Shown in pieces: positions 23,870-33,098 of a stretch of 64,000 nucleotides of DNA. This stretch comes from Mycobacterium aquaticum (lineage in GTDB: Bacteria > Actinomycetota > Actinomycetes > Mycobacteriales > Mycobacteriaceae). Position 1 is the stretch's first letter, and every line of letters begins with the position of its first letter. The stretch lies in assembly GCF_002086485.1 (NCBI RefSeq), contig NZ_MVHF01000036.1:1-64000 (forward strand), given 5' to 3'. The notes under the pieces were generated by a model that searched no databases, was not told the DNA's origin, and saw nothing but the letters and a program-made list of their open reading frames with translations. Made by a program: the position numbers and the translations under genes.

Positions 23870-24107
23870 GCCGCCCACCTTCCCCTCTCGATCCCCCTTA
23901 TGCCGCACCCAAACTCAACCTCCTTCCCGATTCCTCACCTCTCACACCGTCCCCACCACACGCCCTCGTCACACCAGCCCTGCCCACCTCCACATCCATT
24001 TCCACCCAACAACGGCACATCACACCTCTTGCATTCAGGTCACAAATTGATAACGGCTGTCGTATAACTCCCCGGCCGCCCTTTGGCTCGACCCGGGTGA
24101 TGACGCG
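23870..24107. other. Intergenic G-poor region, candidate oriT and divergent promoters
   Basis: From about 23915 to 24035 the plus strand contains very few G residues and long C/T/A-rich stretches, unlike any other part of the window. An A/T-rich patch follows (CACAAATTGATAACGGCTG at 24041-24059, then TCGTATAAC). The 10-mer CACAAATTGA recurs at 24120-24129 just inside the relaxase start. MobF relaxases commonly nick beside their own gene, so this is the best oriT candidate; no nick site can be assigned from sequence alone. Confidence 0.45.
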
Positions 24108-24110
24108 GTG

Positions 24111-27100
24111 ATGGGCTTGCACAAATTGAGCGCGGGCGACGGGTACCTGTACCTGATTCGCCAGGTCGCCGCGTCCGACGACACCCACCGCGGCACATCG
24201 AGCCTGGCCGACTACTACAGCGAGAAAGGGGAAACCCCCGGTCGCTGGATGGGCAGTGGCCTACCCGGACTCGGCGAGCCTGTGGGCCGTGACGCCACCG
24301 ATCCGATGGTCGCCGAGCTGTGGTCAGTGCCCGGAGGATCTGAGGTTACCGAGGACCAGATGAAGGCCCTCTTCGGCGAAGGGCTGCACCCCAACGCGGA
24401 TCGAATTACCGAGCGGCTCACCGGATTCGGGCTTGGCCACAGTGGTGCCATCGCCGCCGCGCGATTGGGCCGGCCGTTCCGCGTCAACAAGACCGACAAC
24501 GAATGGATGCGCCGCCTTCGTGAGGGCTACGCCGACTTCAACGCCGCCCTCGGCCGCGACCGTCAAGCCTCCCTCGAACCCGAGGACCGTGCCCGCGTCA
24601 AAACAGCGGTCGCCCGTGAAATGTTCACTGACCAATACGGCCGCCCGCCGGCCGATGAGCGAGAACTGACCGGCTTCATCGCCCGCAAGTCCCGCGCCCA
24701 AACTCAAGCCGTCGCCGGCTACGACCTCACGTTCACCCCAGTCAAATCGGTGTCGGTGCTGTGGGCTGTTGCGCCCCGGGAAATCTCGGAAACCATCCTC
24801 GCTGCTCACCACCAAGCCGTCGCCGACGCGCTCGCGTTCCTGGAGGAACACGCGGCGTTTTCCCGCGTGGGAGCCAACGGAATCGCGCAGGTCGACACCA
24901 CCGGATTCATCGCCGCGGCGTTCGATCACCGAGACTCCCGCGCTGGTGACCCGAACCTGCACACCCACGTCGCGATCAGCAACAAGGTGCGCGTCGTCGG
25001 GCCGGACGGAATCCCGCGCTGGCTGGCGCTGGACGGTGACCCGTTGCACAAGGCCGCCGTCGCCGCCTCCGAGCTCTACAACACCCGACTCGAGGCGCAC
25101 CTCATGGCCGCACTCGGTGTGCAGTTCGCCGAAACCCGCGCCAAGAACGACAAGCGGCCGGTGCGTGAAATCGACGGCATCCCGGTCGAACTCATCGAAC
25201 GCTGGTCAGCCCGTCGCGCCGCGATCGAAAACCGTGTCGCAGACCTGGCGAAGGCCTTCCAAGCCGAGCACGGCCGTGAACCCAGCGCCGTCGAGATGCT
25301 CGCTCTGTCCCAGCAGGCCACCCTCGACACCCGGCAGGCCAAACACGAACCGCGCAGCCTTGGCGAGCAGCGGCAGACATGGCGAACCGAAGCCATCGAA
25401 GTCATCGGCAGCCACCGCAAACTGGCCCGGCTGATCACCGACGTCACCCACCGCGCCCGGCCCCGCCGCCAGCCCGCCATCACCTCCGAATGGGTTGCGC
25501 AACAAGCGCAAGCCGTCATCGACCGGGTCTCACACGACCGGGCCGAATGGGGCATCAACCACGTCCGGGCCGAGGCTCAACGGGTACTGCGAGGCACCGA
25601 CCGCCACGGCGACCCCGACATCCTCAACCGGATCGTCAACCATGCTCTCGACGCCCGCAGCATCACCATCACCACCCACGCCGACACCGAGATGAACGAA
25701 CCCGCGGTCCTGCGCCGCCGCGATGGCGTCTCGGTCTACACCCGCCACGATTCGACCCGCTACACCAGCGAAGCCATCCGGGCCGCCGAACGCCGCATCC
25801 TTGCCGCCGCCGAACAGCGTGGCGGCCGTGTCGCAGACGACACCAGCATCGGTTTGGCGATGCTCGAACAGCACGCCCAAAGCGGCTTGCAACTCAACGA
25901 AGCCCAGCAAGCGTTGGTGCGCGGCATGGCCACCTCCGGCGCCCGGCTGCAACTGGCGCTCGCCCCCGCCGGCACCGGAAAAACCACCGCAATGTCCGTT
26001 CTCGCTGCCGCGTGGATCAACAGCGGCGGCAACGTCATCGGCCTTGCGCCAACCGCGGCGGCCGCTGAAGTCCTGGCCGAAGATGCCCACATCACCACCG
26101 ACACCATGGCCAAATTCGTTCAACTGGCCACCCCCGCAGACCATCCCGACCGCACCGCCGTCGCGGCCAACGACCCGGCACTCAAGTGGTTCAACACCAT
26201 CGGTCCCGACACCCTGTTGATCGTCGACGAAGCGGGCATGGCCTCCACCTTCGACCTCGACGAGATGATCACCCACGCACTCGCCCGCGGTGCCAGCGTG
26301 CGCCTCGTCGGCGACGACCAACAGCTGGCGTCGATCTCAGCAGGCGGCGTCATCACCGACCTGTCCACCCGCCCCGAAACCCTCACTCTCTCCACGGTGG
26401 TGCGCTTCCGCGACCCCGCCCAAAGCGCCGCCAGTCTGGCCATCCGAGACGGCGATCCCGCCGGCATCGCCTACTACATCGACCACGCCCGCGTGCACGT
26501 CGGAGCCGACCAAACCGCCGCCGACATGGCCTACCAAGCGTGGGCCGACGACATCAAAGCCGGGCACCGCAGCGTCCTATTGGCCCCCACCAACGACCTG
26601 GTCGCCGAACTCAACGAACGCGCCCGACTCGACCGGTTGCGCAGTGCCAACGCCACGCCGTCACGGACCGTCACACTCGCTGACGGGCTGACCGCATCGG
26701 CCGGGGACTGGATCATCACCCGCAAGAACGCCCGCTGGCTGCAGCTGCCCAACGGTGCCTGGATCAAGAACGGCCACCGCTACGAAATCCGCTCCGTGCA
26801 CCGCGACGGATCGATCACCGTCGCACCCTTGGGAGCCGACCGGCGGGCCAAAACTATCCGGCTGCCCGCCGACTACGTCACGGCCAACACCACACTCGGC
26901 TACGCGTCGACGATCAACGCCGCCCAGGGCCTCACCGCCGGCACTCAGAAGATCAAAGGCACCTGCCATATCGTCGCCACCGATCACCTGACCCGCCAAC
27001 AGCTCTACGTCGCCGGCACCCGAGCCCGCGACGAAAACCACTTCTATTTCTCGACATCCGAAGCTGACCCGCACCGCATCCTCGCGCCAAAAGCCACCCA

Positions 27101-29906
27101 CCCACCGACCGCCGTCGACATCCTCTCGACCATCCTTCGCCGAGACGGCCGCCAGGTCTCGGCCACCACCGCAGCGCAAGCAGAACTCGACCCGTTCGGC
27201 CGGCTGCACGGTGCGGCAAGCATGTACGCCGACGCACTCACCGCGGCCGCCGAAGTTCTCGCCGGGCCCGCCACCATGGCGCGCATCGACCAGGCCGCCA
27301 CCGCCATCGCCGGTGACATCACCGACGCCGAAGCCTGGCCCGTCCTGCGGCGCAACCTGGCTCTGCTCGCCCTCGACGGACACGACCCCGTAGCGGCGCT
27401 GCAACACGCCGCGGCCAAGCCGCTGGGTGACACCGTCGACGCCGCCGCGGTGCTCGACTGGCGCCTGCCCACGCCCGAAGGCTCATCGGCCGCCAATGTC
27501 GGGCCGCTGCGCTGGTTGCCGGCCATCCCGACCGCCGTCCAACACAACCCGCAATGGGCCGAATACCTCGCCGGCCGAGCACGACTCGTCACCGAACTGG
27601 CCGACCAAATCCGCGACACCGCACGCGGGTGGACCGCGGCCACCGCGCCGTCCTGGGCGCGGCCACTGCTCACTGCCCAACCTCAATTGATGGCCGAAAT
27701 CGCCGTGTTCCGCGCCGCCCACGATGTCGATCCCGCCGACACACGGATCACCGGCCGCGAACAACACGCGAACCGCTCCGCGGCCTTCCAGAAACTTCTG
27801 CACAGCCGCGTCGATGCCGCGATCCTGCACAGCCAAGACAGCGTCTCGCGCTGGCGCACCATGGCCGCGATGCTCAACCCGCACATTCCCAACGACCCCT
27901 ACTGGCCACGGCTCGCCGCCCACATCGACGACGCGGCCCGCGCCGGCGCCGACGTCGCGGGAATGCTCGCCTCCGCGATGGCCGCCCACGGTCCGCTGCC
28001 CGACGAACTGCCCGCAGCAGCCCTGTGGTGGCGGCTGTCGGGCACTCTGGCCCCGCCGACACTGCAACGCTCGAACCCCCGTCTGCGTCCCGACTGGACC
28101 CCAGTACTGCACCATCTGCTCGGCTCCGAGCTCGCCGAAACAGTCATCGCAGACCCGGCATGGCCCGGACTCATCGCCGCCGTCACCGCATCCGACTGGC
28201 CACCGGCCGATCTGCTGTCAGCGGCCAGTGAACACCTGCGCGAGATCGCCGAAACCGAAGGCGGACTCCGCCCGGACGAATACGCCCGGCTTCTCACCAC
28301 CCGCATCGAACTGCTCACCCATGCAGCCACGATCGACACCGATATTCCGCACCCGGCCGAATGGGCGGCCTCCGCCGCCGGCGCCCAGCTCGATCTGCTC
28401 GCCGAGCCATCACCGGAAGAAGCCGCCTACGAGGACGCGCCACCGGATCCCGCCGACTACGCCTACGGATACGCCGACGACGACCTTGGCAATCTGGATT
28501 TCGAAGACCTGCTGCCCTACCGACCGGCCCCCACCCGCCCGGCCGACATCCTCGCGCTGCGCATCGCCCGCGATCGCGCCCGCGACCGGGTCAGCCAGCT
28601 GCAACACGCCATCCTGCACACCGGCGGCGGGCCCGCCGAACAAGCCCTCGCCACCGAGCTCGCGGAACTGGCCCGGCGCCGCGACGAACAGCGCCCCTAT
28701 GCCCACGCCTACACCCACGCCCACACCGACTGGGTCCGCGCCGAGCACACCGCCGAAACCCACCACCGACTGCTCGCCACCATCACCGAGCAGATCACCG
28801 CCGCCCAACGCGGCGGCAAGGCCGATCTCGCCGCGGTTCTCACCGAACACCGCGCCGAACTCGACCGGCACACACCGGCGGTCGCTACAGCGCTCGCCGA
28901 CGCCGCCCACCAGCGCGACACCACTCAGGAGGCCTTGATGAACATCGCCGGCGGACCCTCAGGAGTGGTCACCGAGCACGACATTCAACAGCGCCGCACC
29001 GCCGCCATGCAGGCAGACGCCGAACAGCTGCGCCAAGCCCGCATCGAGGCCACCGACCTCGACAACCAACTCATGCGCGCCGAACTCGCCGCCGCCCGCG
29101 TGTTCGGCACCCGGCCCGGCGTCGACTACGACCTGGCCGCCGACCTTCCCGTACTGCGCCGTGAAGTCGACATGCTCGACGCTGCCGGCGTCCGCAGCCC
29201 AGCCGCCATGTACGCCACCCGCGACGCCGACCTCGCCCTGCTCGACCAACCTGCCTCCGCAGCGGTCACCGACATCGCCGGCAGCGCCCAAACCGTCCAG
29301 CCCCTCCACTTGGGCGCCAACGCAGACAAGCCCGCGGTCCTCGGCGCCCTCGCCACAACCGCACTACGCAACCAACACCGCATCCTGGCCATCCCCGCCA
29401 GCGAGAACGCCGAAACCTATGCGGCACAACACCGCTACGCCGACACCACCGCCAACCCCGACCAAGCGATCGAGCGGCTCGAAAACGGGCAATGGAAACT
29501 GCCCACCGGCACCCTGCTCGTCGTCGACGACGCCGACCAACTCGACCCCCGCCAGCTGCGCGCGCTCACCAAGGCGGCCGGCGACGCCAACGCCAAACTG
29601 CTCCTGGTCACCAGCACCGACAACCAGCGCGAAGCCAGCCTCACCGACATGCTCAACAACCAACTGCCGTGGTCACACCGGCTCGCAGACCCGGCAGAGC
29701 GTCCCGCGCGTACCGCGATCGACCGTGTCGAACACCACCTCGCCTGCACCACCGCCCCCGGCGAGGCCGCACAAGAAGCCAACGACCTACTGACTCGCCG
29801 CGACGAGCTGGGCCGCACCTACCACGACACGACCCACTACCGGGCCCGCGTCATCGACCCCGACCGCGATCGCAGTCGAGGCACCGACGTCGGCCTCGAC
29901 CTCTAA
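24111..29906 (+). CDS. MobF-type (TraA/TrwC-like) conjugative relaxase-helicase
   Basis: This protein of about 1931 aa starts MGLHKLSAGDGYLYLIRQVA, with the N-terminal tyrosine region of TrwC-type relaxases, then SLADYYSEKGETPGRWMG. The metal-binding His cluster is in GDPNLHTHVAISNK at about residue 283. A RecD-like helicase follows, with Walker A APAGTGKTTAMSVL at about 620 and LLIVDEAGMASTFDLDEM at about 703. The last ~900 residues are a long helical region with a second, degenerate ATPase-like end (TLLVVDDADQLDPRQLRALT). It would nick oriT, stay bound to the transferred strand and unwind it. The ATG at 24111 and the GTG at 24108 are both possible starts. It is longer than F TraI or R388 TrwC, as in other actinobacterial conjugative plasmids. 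Confidence 0.92.
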   Translation: MGLHKLSAGDGYLYLIRQVAASDDTHRGTSSLADYYSEKGETPGRWMGSGLPGLGEPVGRDATDPMVAELWSVPGGSEVTEDQMKALFGEGLHPNADRITERLTGFGLGHSGAIAAARLGRPFRVNKTDNEWMRRLREGYADFNAALGRDRQASLEPEDRARVKTAVAREMFTDQYGRPPADERELTGFIARKSRAQTQAVAGYDLTFTPVKSVSVLWAVAPREISETILAAHHQAVADALAFLEEHAAFSRVGANGIAQVDTTGFIAAAFDHRDSRAGDPNLHTHVAISNKVRVVGPDGIPRWLALDGDPLHKAAVAASELYNTRLEAHLMAALGVQFAETRAKNDKRPVREIDGIPVELIERWSARRAAIENRVADLAKAFQAEHGREPSAVEMLALSQQATLDTRQAKHEPRSLGEQRQTWRTEAIEVIGSHRKLARLITDVTHRARPRRQPAITSEWVAQQAQAVIDRVSHDRAEWGINHVRAEAQRVLRGTDRHGDPDILNRIVNHALDARSITITTHADTEMNEPAVLRRRDGVSVYTRHDSTRYTSEAIRAAERRILAAAEQRGGRVADDTSIGLAMLEQHAQSGLQLNEAQQALVRGMATSGARLQLALAPAGTGKTTAMSVLAAAWINSGGNVIGLAPTAAAAEVLAEDAHITTDTMAKFVQLATPADHPDRTAVAANDPALKWFNTIGPDTLLIVDEAGMASTFDLDEMITHALARGASVRLVGDDQQLASISAGGVITDLSTRPETLTLSTVVRFRDPAQSAASLAIRDGDPAGIAYYIDHARVHVGADQTAADMAYQAWADDIKAGHRSVLLAPTNDLVAELNERARLDRLRSANATPSRTVTLADGLTASAGDWIITRKNARWLQLPNGAWIKNGHRYEIRSVHRDGSITVAPLGADRRAKTIRLPADYVTANTTLGYASTINAAQGLTAGTQKIKGTCHIVATDHLTRQQLYVAGTRARDENHFYFSTSEADPHRILAPKATHPPTAVDILSTILRRDGRQVSATTAAQAELDPFGRLHGAASMYADALTAAAEVLAGPATMARIDQAATAIAGDITDAEAWPVLRRNLALLALDGHDPVAALQHAAAKPLGDTVDAAAVLDWRLPTPEGSSAANVGPLRWLPAIPTAVQHNPQWAEYLAGRARLVTELADQIRDTARGWTAATAPSWARPLLTAQPQLMAEIAVFRAAHDVDPADTRITGREQHANRSAAFQKLLHSRVDAAILHSQDSVSRWRTMAAMLNPHIPNDPYWPRLAAHIDDAARAGADVAGMLASAMAAHGPLPDELPAAALWWRLSGTLAPPTLQRSNPRLRPDWTPVLHHLLGSELAETVIADPAWPGLIAAVTASDWPPADLLSAASEHLREIAETEGGLRPDEYARLLTTRIELLTHAATIDTDIPHPAEWAASAAGAQLDLLAEPSPEEAAYEDAPPDPADYAYGYADDDLGNLDFEDLLPYRPAPTRPADILALRIARDRARDRVSQLQHAILHTGGGPAEQALATELAELARRRDEQRPYAHAYTHAHTDWVRAEHTAETHHRLLATITEQITAAQRGGKADLAAVLTEHRAELDRHTPAVATALADAAHQRDTTQEALMNIAGGPSGVVTEHDIQQRRTAAMQADAEQLRQARIEATDLDNQLMRAELAAARVFGTRPGVDYDLAADLPVLRREVDMLDAAGVRSPAAMYATRDADLALLDQPASAAVTDIAGSAQTVQPLHLGANADKPAVLGALATTALRNQHRILAIPASENAETYAAQHRYADTTANPDQAIERLENGQWKLPTGTLLVVDDADQLDPRQLRALTKAAGDANAKLLLVTSTDNQREASLTDMLNNQLPWSHRLADPAERPARTAIDRVEHHLACTTAPGEAAQEANDLLTRRDELGRTYHDTTHYRARVIDPDRDRSRGTDVGLDL

Positions 29907-30019
29907 TCAGTCCCGAGCAGCTGCAACTCCCAGCGCACCATGTCGAGCGCCGTTGCCACCGCCGGGTCATCGGGATCCACACCCTCACCGATCAGTGCGA
30001 GCCATTCATCGAAGTCCAT
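29903..30019 (-). CDS. Small 38-aa DPDDP/VRWEL protein
   Basis: The complete small frame (MDFDEWLALIGEGVDPDDPA then VATALDMVRWELQLLGTD) ends in an overlap with the relaxase stop codon on the other strand. Its core EGVDPDDPxVxxAxDxVRWELxLLG is repeated in the frame starting at 15801 on the plus strand. Two copies with conserved protein sequence support it as a real gene even at this length. It has no signal or membrane segment and is acidic. Function unknown; a small regulator or protein-binding peptide is possible. Confidence 0.6.
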   Translation of the reverse strand: MDFDEWLALIGEGVDPDDPAVATALDMVRWELQLLGTD

Positions 30020-30057
30020 GACCGATTAGACGTCGCCCGGCGGGGCGTTGGTTCCGT

Positions 30058-30921
30058 TCAAATCAGGACTTTGTCGGGTTCCTTCGATGGCGCACGGCCG
30101 GGCAGTGGTGGCACGTAGAGCGGGTGCAGGGTCAGCAGCTGCCTGCGGAAGCGGCGATGACCAGACCCTGACTGATTCTGGACGTCGACGTGCTTGGTCT
30201 CGACGTCGACGATGCCCGCGCCGACGAGATCCCGGATTCCCGTCAACCGGGTGTCTTCAGACAGCCCATGCCGTTCACTGAACCTCTTGGGGGAAAACCA
30301 CACCGGAGGAGCTGCCGGTGTGCGGATCCCTTCACCCGGTGGGTGCTCCATCCCATCTGGGCGATGGTGATACGACAGCACGATCAGGTACATCGCCAGG
30401 GCCGGGCCGCTGAGTTTGGCGATCGCGCCGGTCGTCCACAGTCGATCGGGAACACGAAAATACGATCCGCTCTTGCCGTCGGGCCGCAGATACGGCTCAC
30501 CCGGCCGGGCGAGGTCATCGAGCAGAGTCACCACGTTGGCCATTCCCGGTTCCCCGGGCTCGCTCCTCATGAAACCCCGCCGAGCGAGCTCCTGAAAGTT
30601 CGCCGCAACGGTACGGGGGCCTTTCGCAGGATCGTCCATACCGATCAATTCGGCCCACCAGCTCGCCGGCTTCTGCGACGAGTAGGGCGGCATCGAGTTG
30701 ACCCACCACAGACTCAGCAGCAGTGCCAGCCGAGTCCGGCCGCCACGCCCACCGCCAGCCCCACCTCGGGCAGCCCGCATCACAGCTTCAAGCCCGGTTG
30801 GCCCCTCACTGTCGCGTGTCACGAAGGACCGGCGCACGGGAGCGCCACGGCGCGCGCCTCGTGCCGCGAATCTTTGCGCAGCGTCAAGCGACGCCGACCG
30901 GCGGCTGACCTGTTGAATCAT
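30058..30921 (-). CDS. Winged-helix DNA-binding protein, possible plasmid replication initiator
   Basis: The 287-aa product has an Arg-rich N terminus (QQVSRRSASLDAAQRFAARG), then two regions that look like winged helices: TVAANFQELARRGFMRSEPG at about 125-144 and WFSPKRFSERHGLSEDTRLT at about 220-239 followed by GIRDLVGAGIVDVET. Between them, SYFRVPDRLWTTGAIAKLSG and PALAMYLIVLSYHH resemble the core of RepA-type initiators and related plasmid winged-helix proteins. The ATG at 30921 is chosen because everything upstream lacks protein character. No other initiator candidate is in the window, but the assignment remains an inference and a regulator of replication or transfer is the alternative. 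Confidence 0.5.
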   Translation of the reverse strand: MIQQVSRRSASLDAAQRFAARGARRGAPVRRSFVTRDSEGPTGLEAVMRAARGGAGGGRGGRTRLALLLSLWWVNSMPPYSSQKPASWWAELIGMDDPAKGPRTVAANFQELARRGFMRSEPGEPGMANVVTLLDDLARPGEPYLRPDGKSGSYFRVPDRLWTTGAIAKLSGPALAMYLIVLSYHHRPDGMEHPPGEGIRTPAAPPVWFSPKRFSERHGLSEDTRLTGIRDLVGAGIVDVETKHVDVQNQSGSGHRRFRRQLLTLHPLYVPPLPGRAPSKEPDKVLI

Positions 30922-31254
30922 CTGGCCCTCACCTGCAATTTTCGTTCGAAGACCCGTAACACTTGGTCCAGTTATTACATAGTACCGGGCGCTGGCGAAG
31001 GGGTATACCGGGTGCAAACGACATTCTGTTTTCGGAGACCGTAGGTCGTGGCAGGGATGGTGCGGTAATGTTCGTGGGGCACCGGCCCGCCAAATGGATT
31101 TGCTCACACTTGGTAACCACGCAGTGGGCCCGCTCGCGCCGGCAGTCGCCGCCGCCCCCGGTATGGGCGTCGGGAATGGAAGGCAGCTGGCCCTGCGAAC
31201 AGGTGCCGACAACCCTCGGGGCTCCACCCGGGGGTTGTCGTCGTATCTGCGCCT
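30922..31254. other. Intergenic region with a strong hairpin
   Basis: About 330 bases carry no credible gene. The part next to the winged-helix gene is A/T-richer (TCCAGTTATTACATAGTACC near 30969-30988) and could hold its promoter or operator. A strong hairpin, GACAACCCTCGGG with CCCGGGGGTTGTC, occupies 31208-31239 and probably terminates the minus-strand gene starting at 31767 (its stop is at 31255). No iterons are seen. Confidence 0.5.
31208..31239 (-). terminator. Strong hairpin downstream of the membrane-protein gene
   Basis: GACAACCC (31208-31215) pairs with GGGTTGTC (31232-31239), extended inward by CGGG/CCCG with one mismatch. It lies just past the minus-strand stop codon at 31255. 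Confidence 0.6.
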
Positions 31255-31767
31255 CTACCGCTGTAGGGCGGCGATAAGGATGAGTGCGTTGATGACGGCG
31301 ATGACTACGGCGACCGCAGCTGCGGCATCGTATTGCGTCATCACCGCCTGGCTGTGGCTGTGGCAGCGCTCGAAGATGCCGGCGCGCCGGCGTCGGCCGC
31401 GGGCGCTGCCGTCGTTGACCCAGGCCGAGCATTGAAAGGTCCACTGCGCCGAGAGTGCGATCGGCAACGCGATGGCAATGGCTCCAAGGACGAATAGCCA
31501 GAGGTGGTCGCGGACGATCAATGCCAAGGCGATCCAGGCAAGGAAGTCCGCGCCGGCCACCGATCCTGTCTGGCGGGCCATTTGGTCGGCTGCCGTCATG
31601 AGACCGTTAACGGTGCCCCTCGTCGATCGGGTCGTGCCGCGTGTGCGAGGGGTGACGGCCGGCGGTGTCGGAGTGTTCACTCGCCACGCCTGTGTGCCGT
31701 GCACAGGGCAAGCCGCTTTCGCGGCGGCACTCGTGTGACCCTTGACCGGCGCTGTGCACTTCGGCAT
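31255..31767 (-). CDS. Membrane protein with an N-terminal C-x-APVKGH...CPVHG motif
   Basis: The 170-aa product starts MPKCTAPVKGHTSAAAKAAC then PVHG. A Cys/His motif of this kind (C-x-A-P-V-x-G-H ... C-P-x-x-G) is met at the N terminus of various actinobacterial phage and toxin-like proteins and may bind zinc. Three hydrophobic segments follow: FLAWIALALIV, LWLFVLGAIAIALPIALS and AAVAVVIAVINALILIAAL. The C-terminal domain beyond the first membrane segments is Arg-rich. It lies 43 bases downstream of the Imm61-like gene and probably shares its transcript. It may be a partner or target of the immunity protein, but that is speculation. Confidence 0.6.
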   Translation of the reverse strand: MPKCTAPVKGHTSAAAKAACPVHGTQAWRVNTPTPPAVTPRTRGTTRSTRGTVNGLMTAADQMARQTGSVAGADFLAWIALALIVRDHLWLFVLGAIAIALPIALSAQWTFQCSAWVNDGSARGRRRRAGIFERCHSHSQAVMTQYDAAAAVAVVIAVINALILIAALQR

Positions 31768-31809
31768 AACCAATGCTAAGCCGCTCTCAGTGCGCTACCT
31801 GAACTGAAA

Positions 31810-32466
31810 CTATGTGGGTTTGCGTAGTTCCGGCTGCGCATAACTACCATCCGCCGCCAACAGCGGCCTGAACGACTCATCAAGAAACGACCGCTTCAAC
31901 GCCGCCAAACTCCAGCCGAGGAAATGCGACAACGGCACCAACGCCAGCAGACCGACCTCCGAACGGGGAACCGCAGCGACCGGACCACTACCGGACCCCG
32001 TGAGGATCTGGTAGCCCGGGCTCGAATCGTCGATCTCATACCCCTCGGCTAACGCGTCTCTGTCCCAACGGAGTTCAACAAACGGAAGCTCGACTTCTGC
32101 TCGGATATCGTCGCCGAACAGACCGAACAAGTAACGCTCGAGAACCTTCATCTCCGCCACGAACAACACCAATCGCTCATCGCCGAGTTCATCGACCTCG
32201 ACGAGCTCCAGACGATCCCTCGCCGGCCGCCGGACCACATATCGAATCGGCGCACCCATCTCCGACCTGAACTCGACAACCCCTGCGATGTCGTCAGTGC
32301 GATGAACAAATCCAGCGGCCCGCGCCCACCCCAAACAATCAGCGCTCAGAGCTGGCACACCGGTCACGGTCGCCCACAGTAACGGTGCGCTCGCAATCGA
32401 CCGCTGACCGTCGAAACAGCCCCAACGAGCAAGCGCCGCACGGTATGAATGATCCGTCCCCAGCAC
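31810..32466 (-). CDS. Imm61-family immunity-like protein
   Basis: The product of up to 218 aa matches my recollection of Imm61 proteins: SADCLGWARAAGFVHR, IRYVVRRPARDRLELVEV, LERYLFGLFGDDIRAEVELP, LAEGYEIDDSSPGYQIL and then LVPLSHFLGWSLAALKRSFL near the end. Imm61 proteins are predicted antidotes to secreted polymorphic toxins. The start is uncertain: GTG at 32466 adds an N-terminal extension, while GTG at 32367 would begin just before the conserved part and leave room for the divergent lipoprotein promoter. No obvious toxin gene is in the window, so this may be an orphan immunity gene that protects carriers from a toxin encoded elsewhere. Confidence 0.6.
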   Translation of the reverse strand: MLGTDHSYRAALARWGCFDGQRSIASAPLLWATVTGVPALSADCLGWARAAGFVHRTDDIAGVVEFRSEMGAPIRYVVRRPARDRLELVEVDELGDERLVLFVAEMKVLERYLFGLFGDDIRAEVELPFVELRWDRDALAEGYEIDDSSPGYQILTGSGSGPVAAVPRSEVGLLALVPLSHFLGWSLAALKRSFLDESFRPLLAADGSYAQPELRKPT

Positions 32467-32483
32467 ACAAGGAGAGAACCAGG

Positions 32484-33098
32484 ATGATCCGTCTGCTCAC
32501 TGCCGTCTCAGTGGCAGCGGCAATCACTGGCTGCGGCTCAACCAGCGCTCCCCCATCAACGCCCACGGAAACCACCTCGTCCCCAGCTGCGGCCGCCGCC
32601 TCGACACCGGCTCTCGCGCCGCCACCACCGCCAGTAGCGCCTTCCCCACCGGCAACCCCGCCCCCAGGAAAGACGCTGGCCGGGCCGGAATCGTCATGTA
32701 CGACCAACGAACCGAGCCCACCCATCGAACTGACCGGCACCACAGTGAAAGTGGGAAAGCTCGCCGGCCATCCCGGCACCACAGCGACCGTACGGTTCAC
32801 CTACGCAGGCACCGTCCCCACCTCAGGCACCGTCCTATGGTCCCTGCTGGCCACCAACCCCGACGGAAAGACCGTCCAGCTCGGATACAAAACGCTCGAC
32901 GGGCAACGCATCGCCTACTTCTACTTTCCCTTCGACGAAGCGCAACAACACAACATGGACGGACTCGCCGACGAGCACACTCCCAGTGAAATCGGGCTTT
33001 TCATGCCTCAGTCCGTACTCGACATCCTCGGCCCGACATGGTGGTGGTCATCTGCGGTCAACATCGACGGCAAAGACATCGCGACCTGCGGCGGGTAA
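32484..33098 (+). CDS. Predicted lipoprotein
   Basis: The 204-aa product begins MIRLLTAVSVAAAITGCGST: a signal sequence with a lipobox ending in Cys17. A Thr/Ala/Pro linker follows (about residues 20-65), then a globular beta-rich domain with TTVKVGKLAGHPGTTATVRF and FYFPFDEAQQHNMDGL. It would be anchored to the outer face of the cell membrane. The ATG at 32484 is preceded by AAGGAGAGAACCAGG, a strong ribosome-binding site. The gene stands alone on the plus strand between minus-strand genes; its 3' end overlaps the minus-strand gene at 33008. Surface lipoproteins of conjugative plasmids can act in entry exclusion, which is a possibility only. Confidence 0.7.
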   Translation: MIRLLTAVSVAAAITGCGSTSAPPSTPTETTSSPAAAAASTPALAPPPPPVAPSPPATPPPGKTLAGPESSCTTNEPSPPIELTGTTVKVGKLAGHPGTTATVRFTYAGTVPTSGTVLWSLLATNPDGKTVQLGYKTLDGQRIAYFYFPFDEAQQHNMDGLADEHTPSEIGLFMPQSVLDILGPTWWWSSAVNIDGKDIATCGG

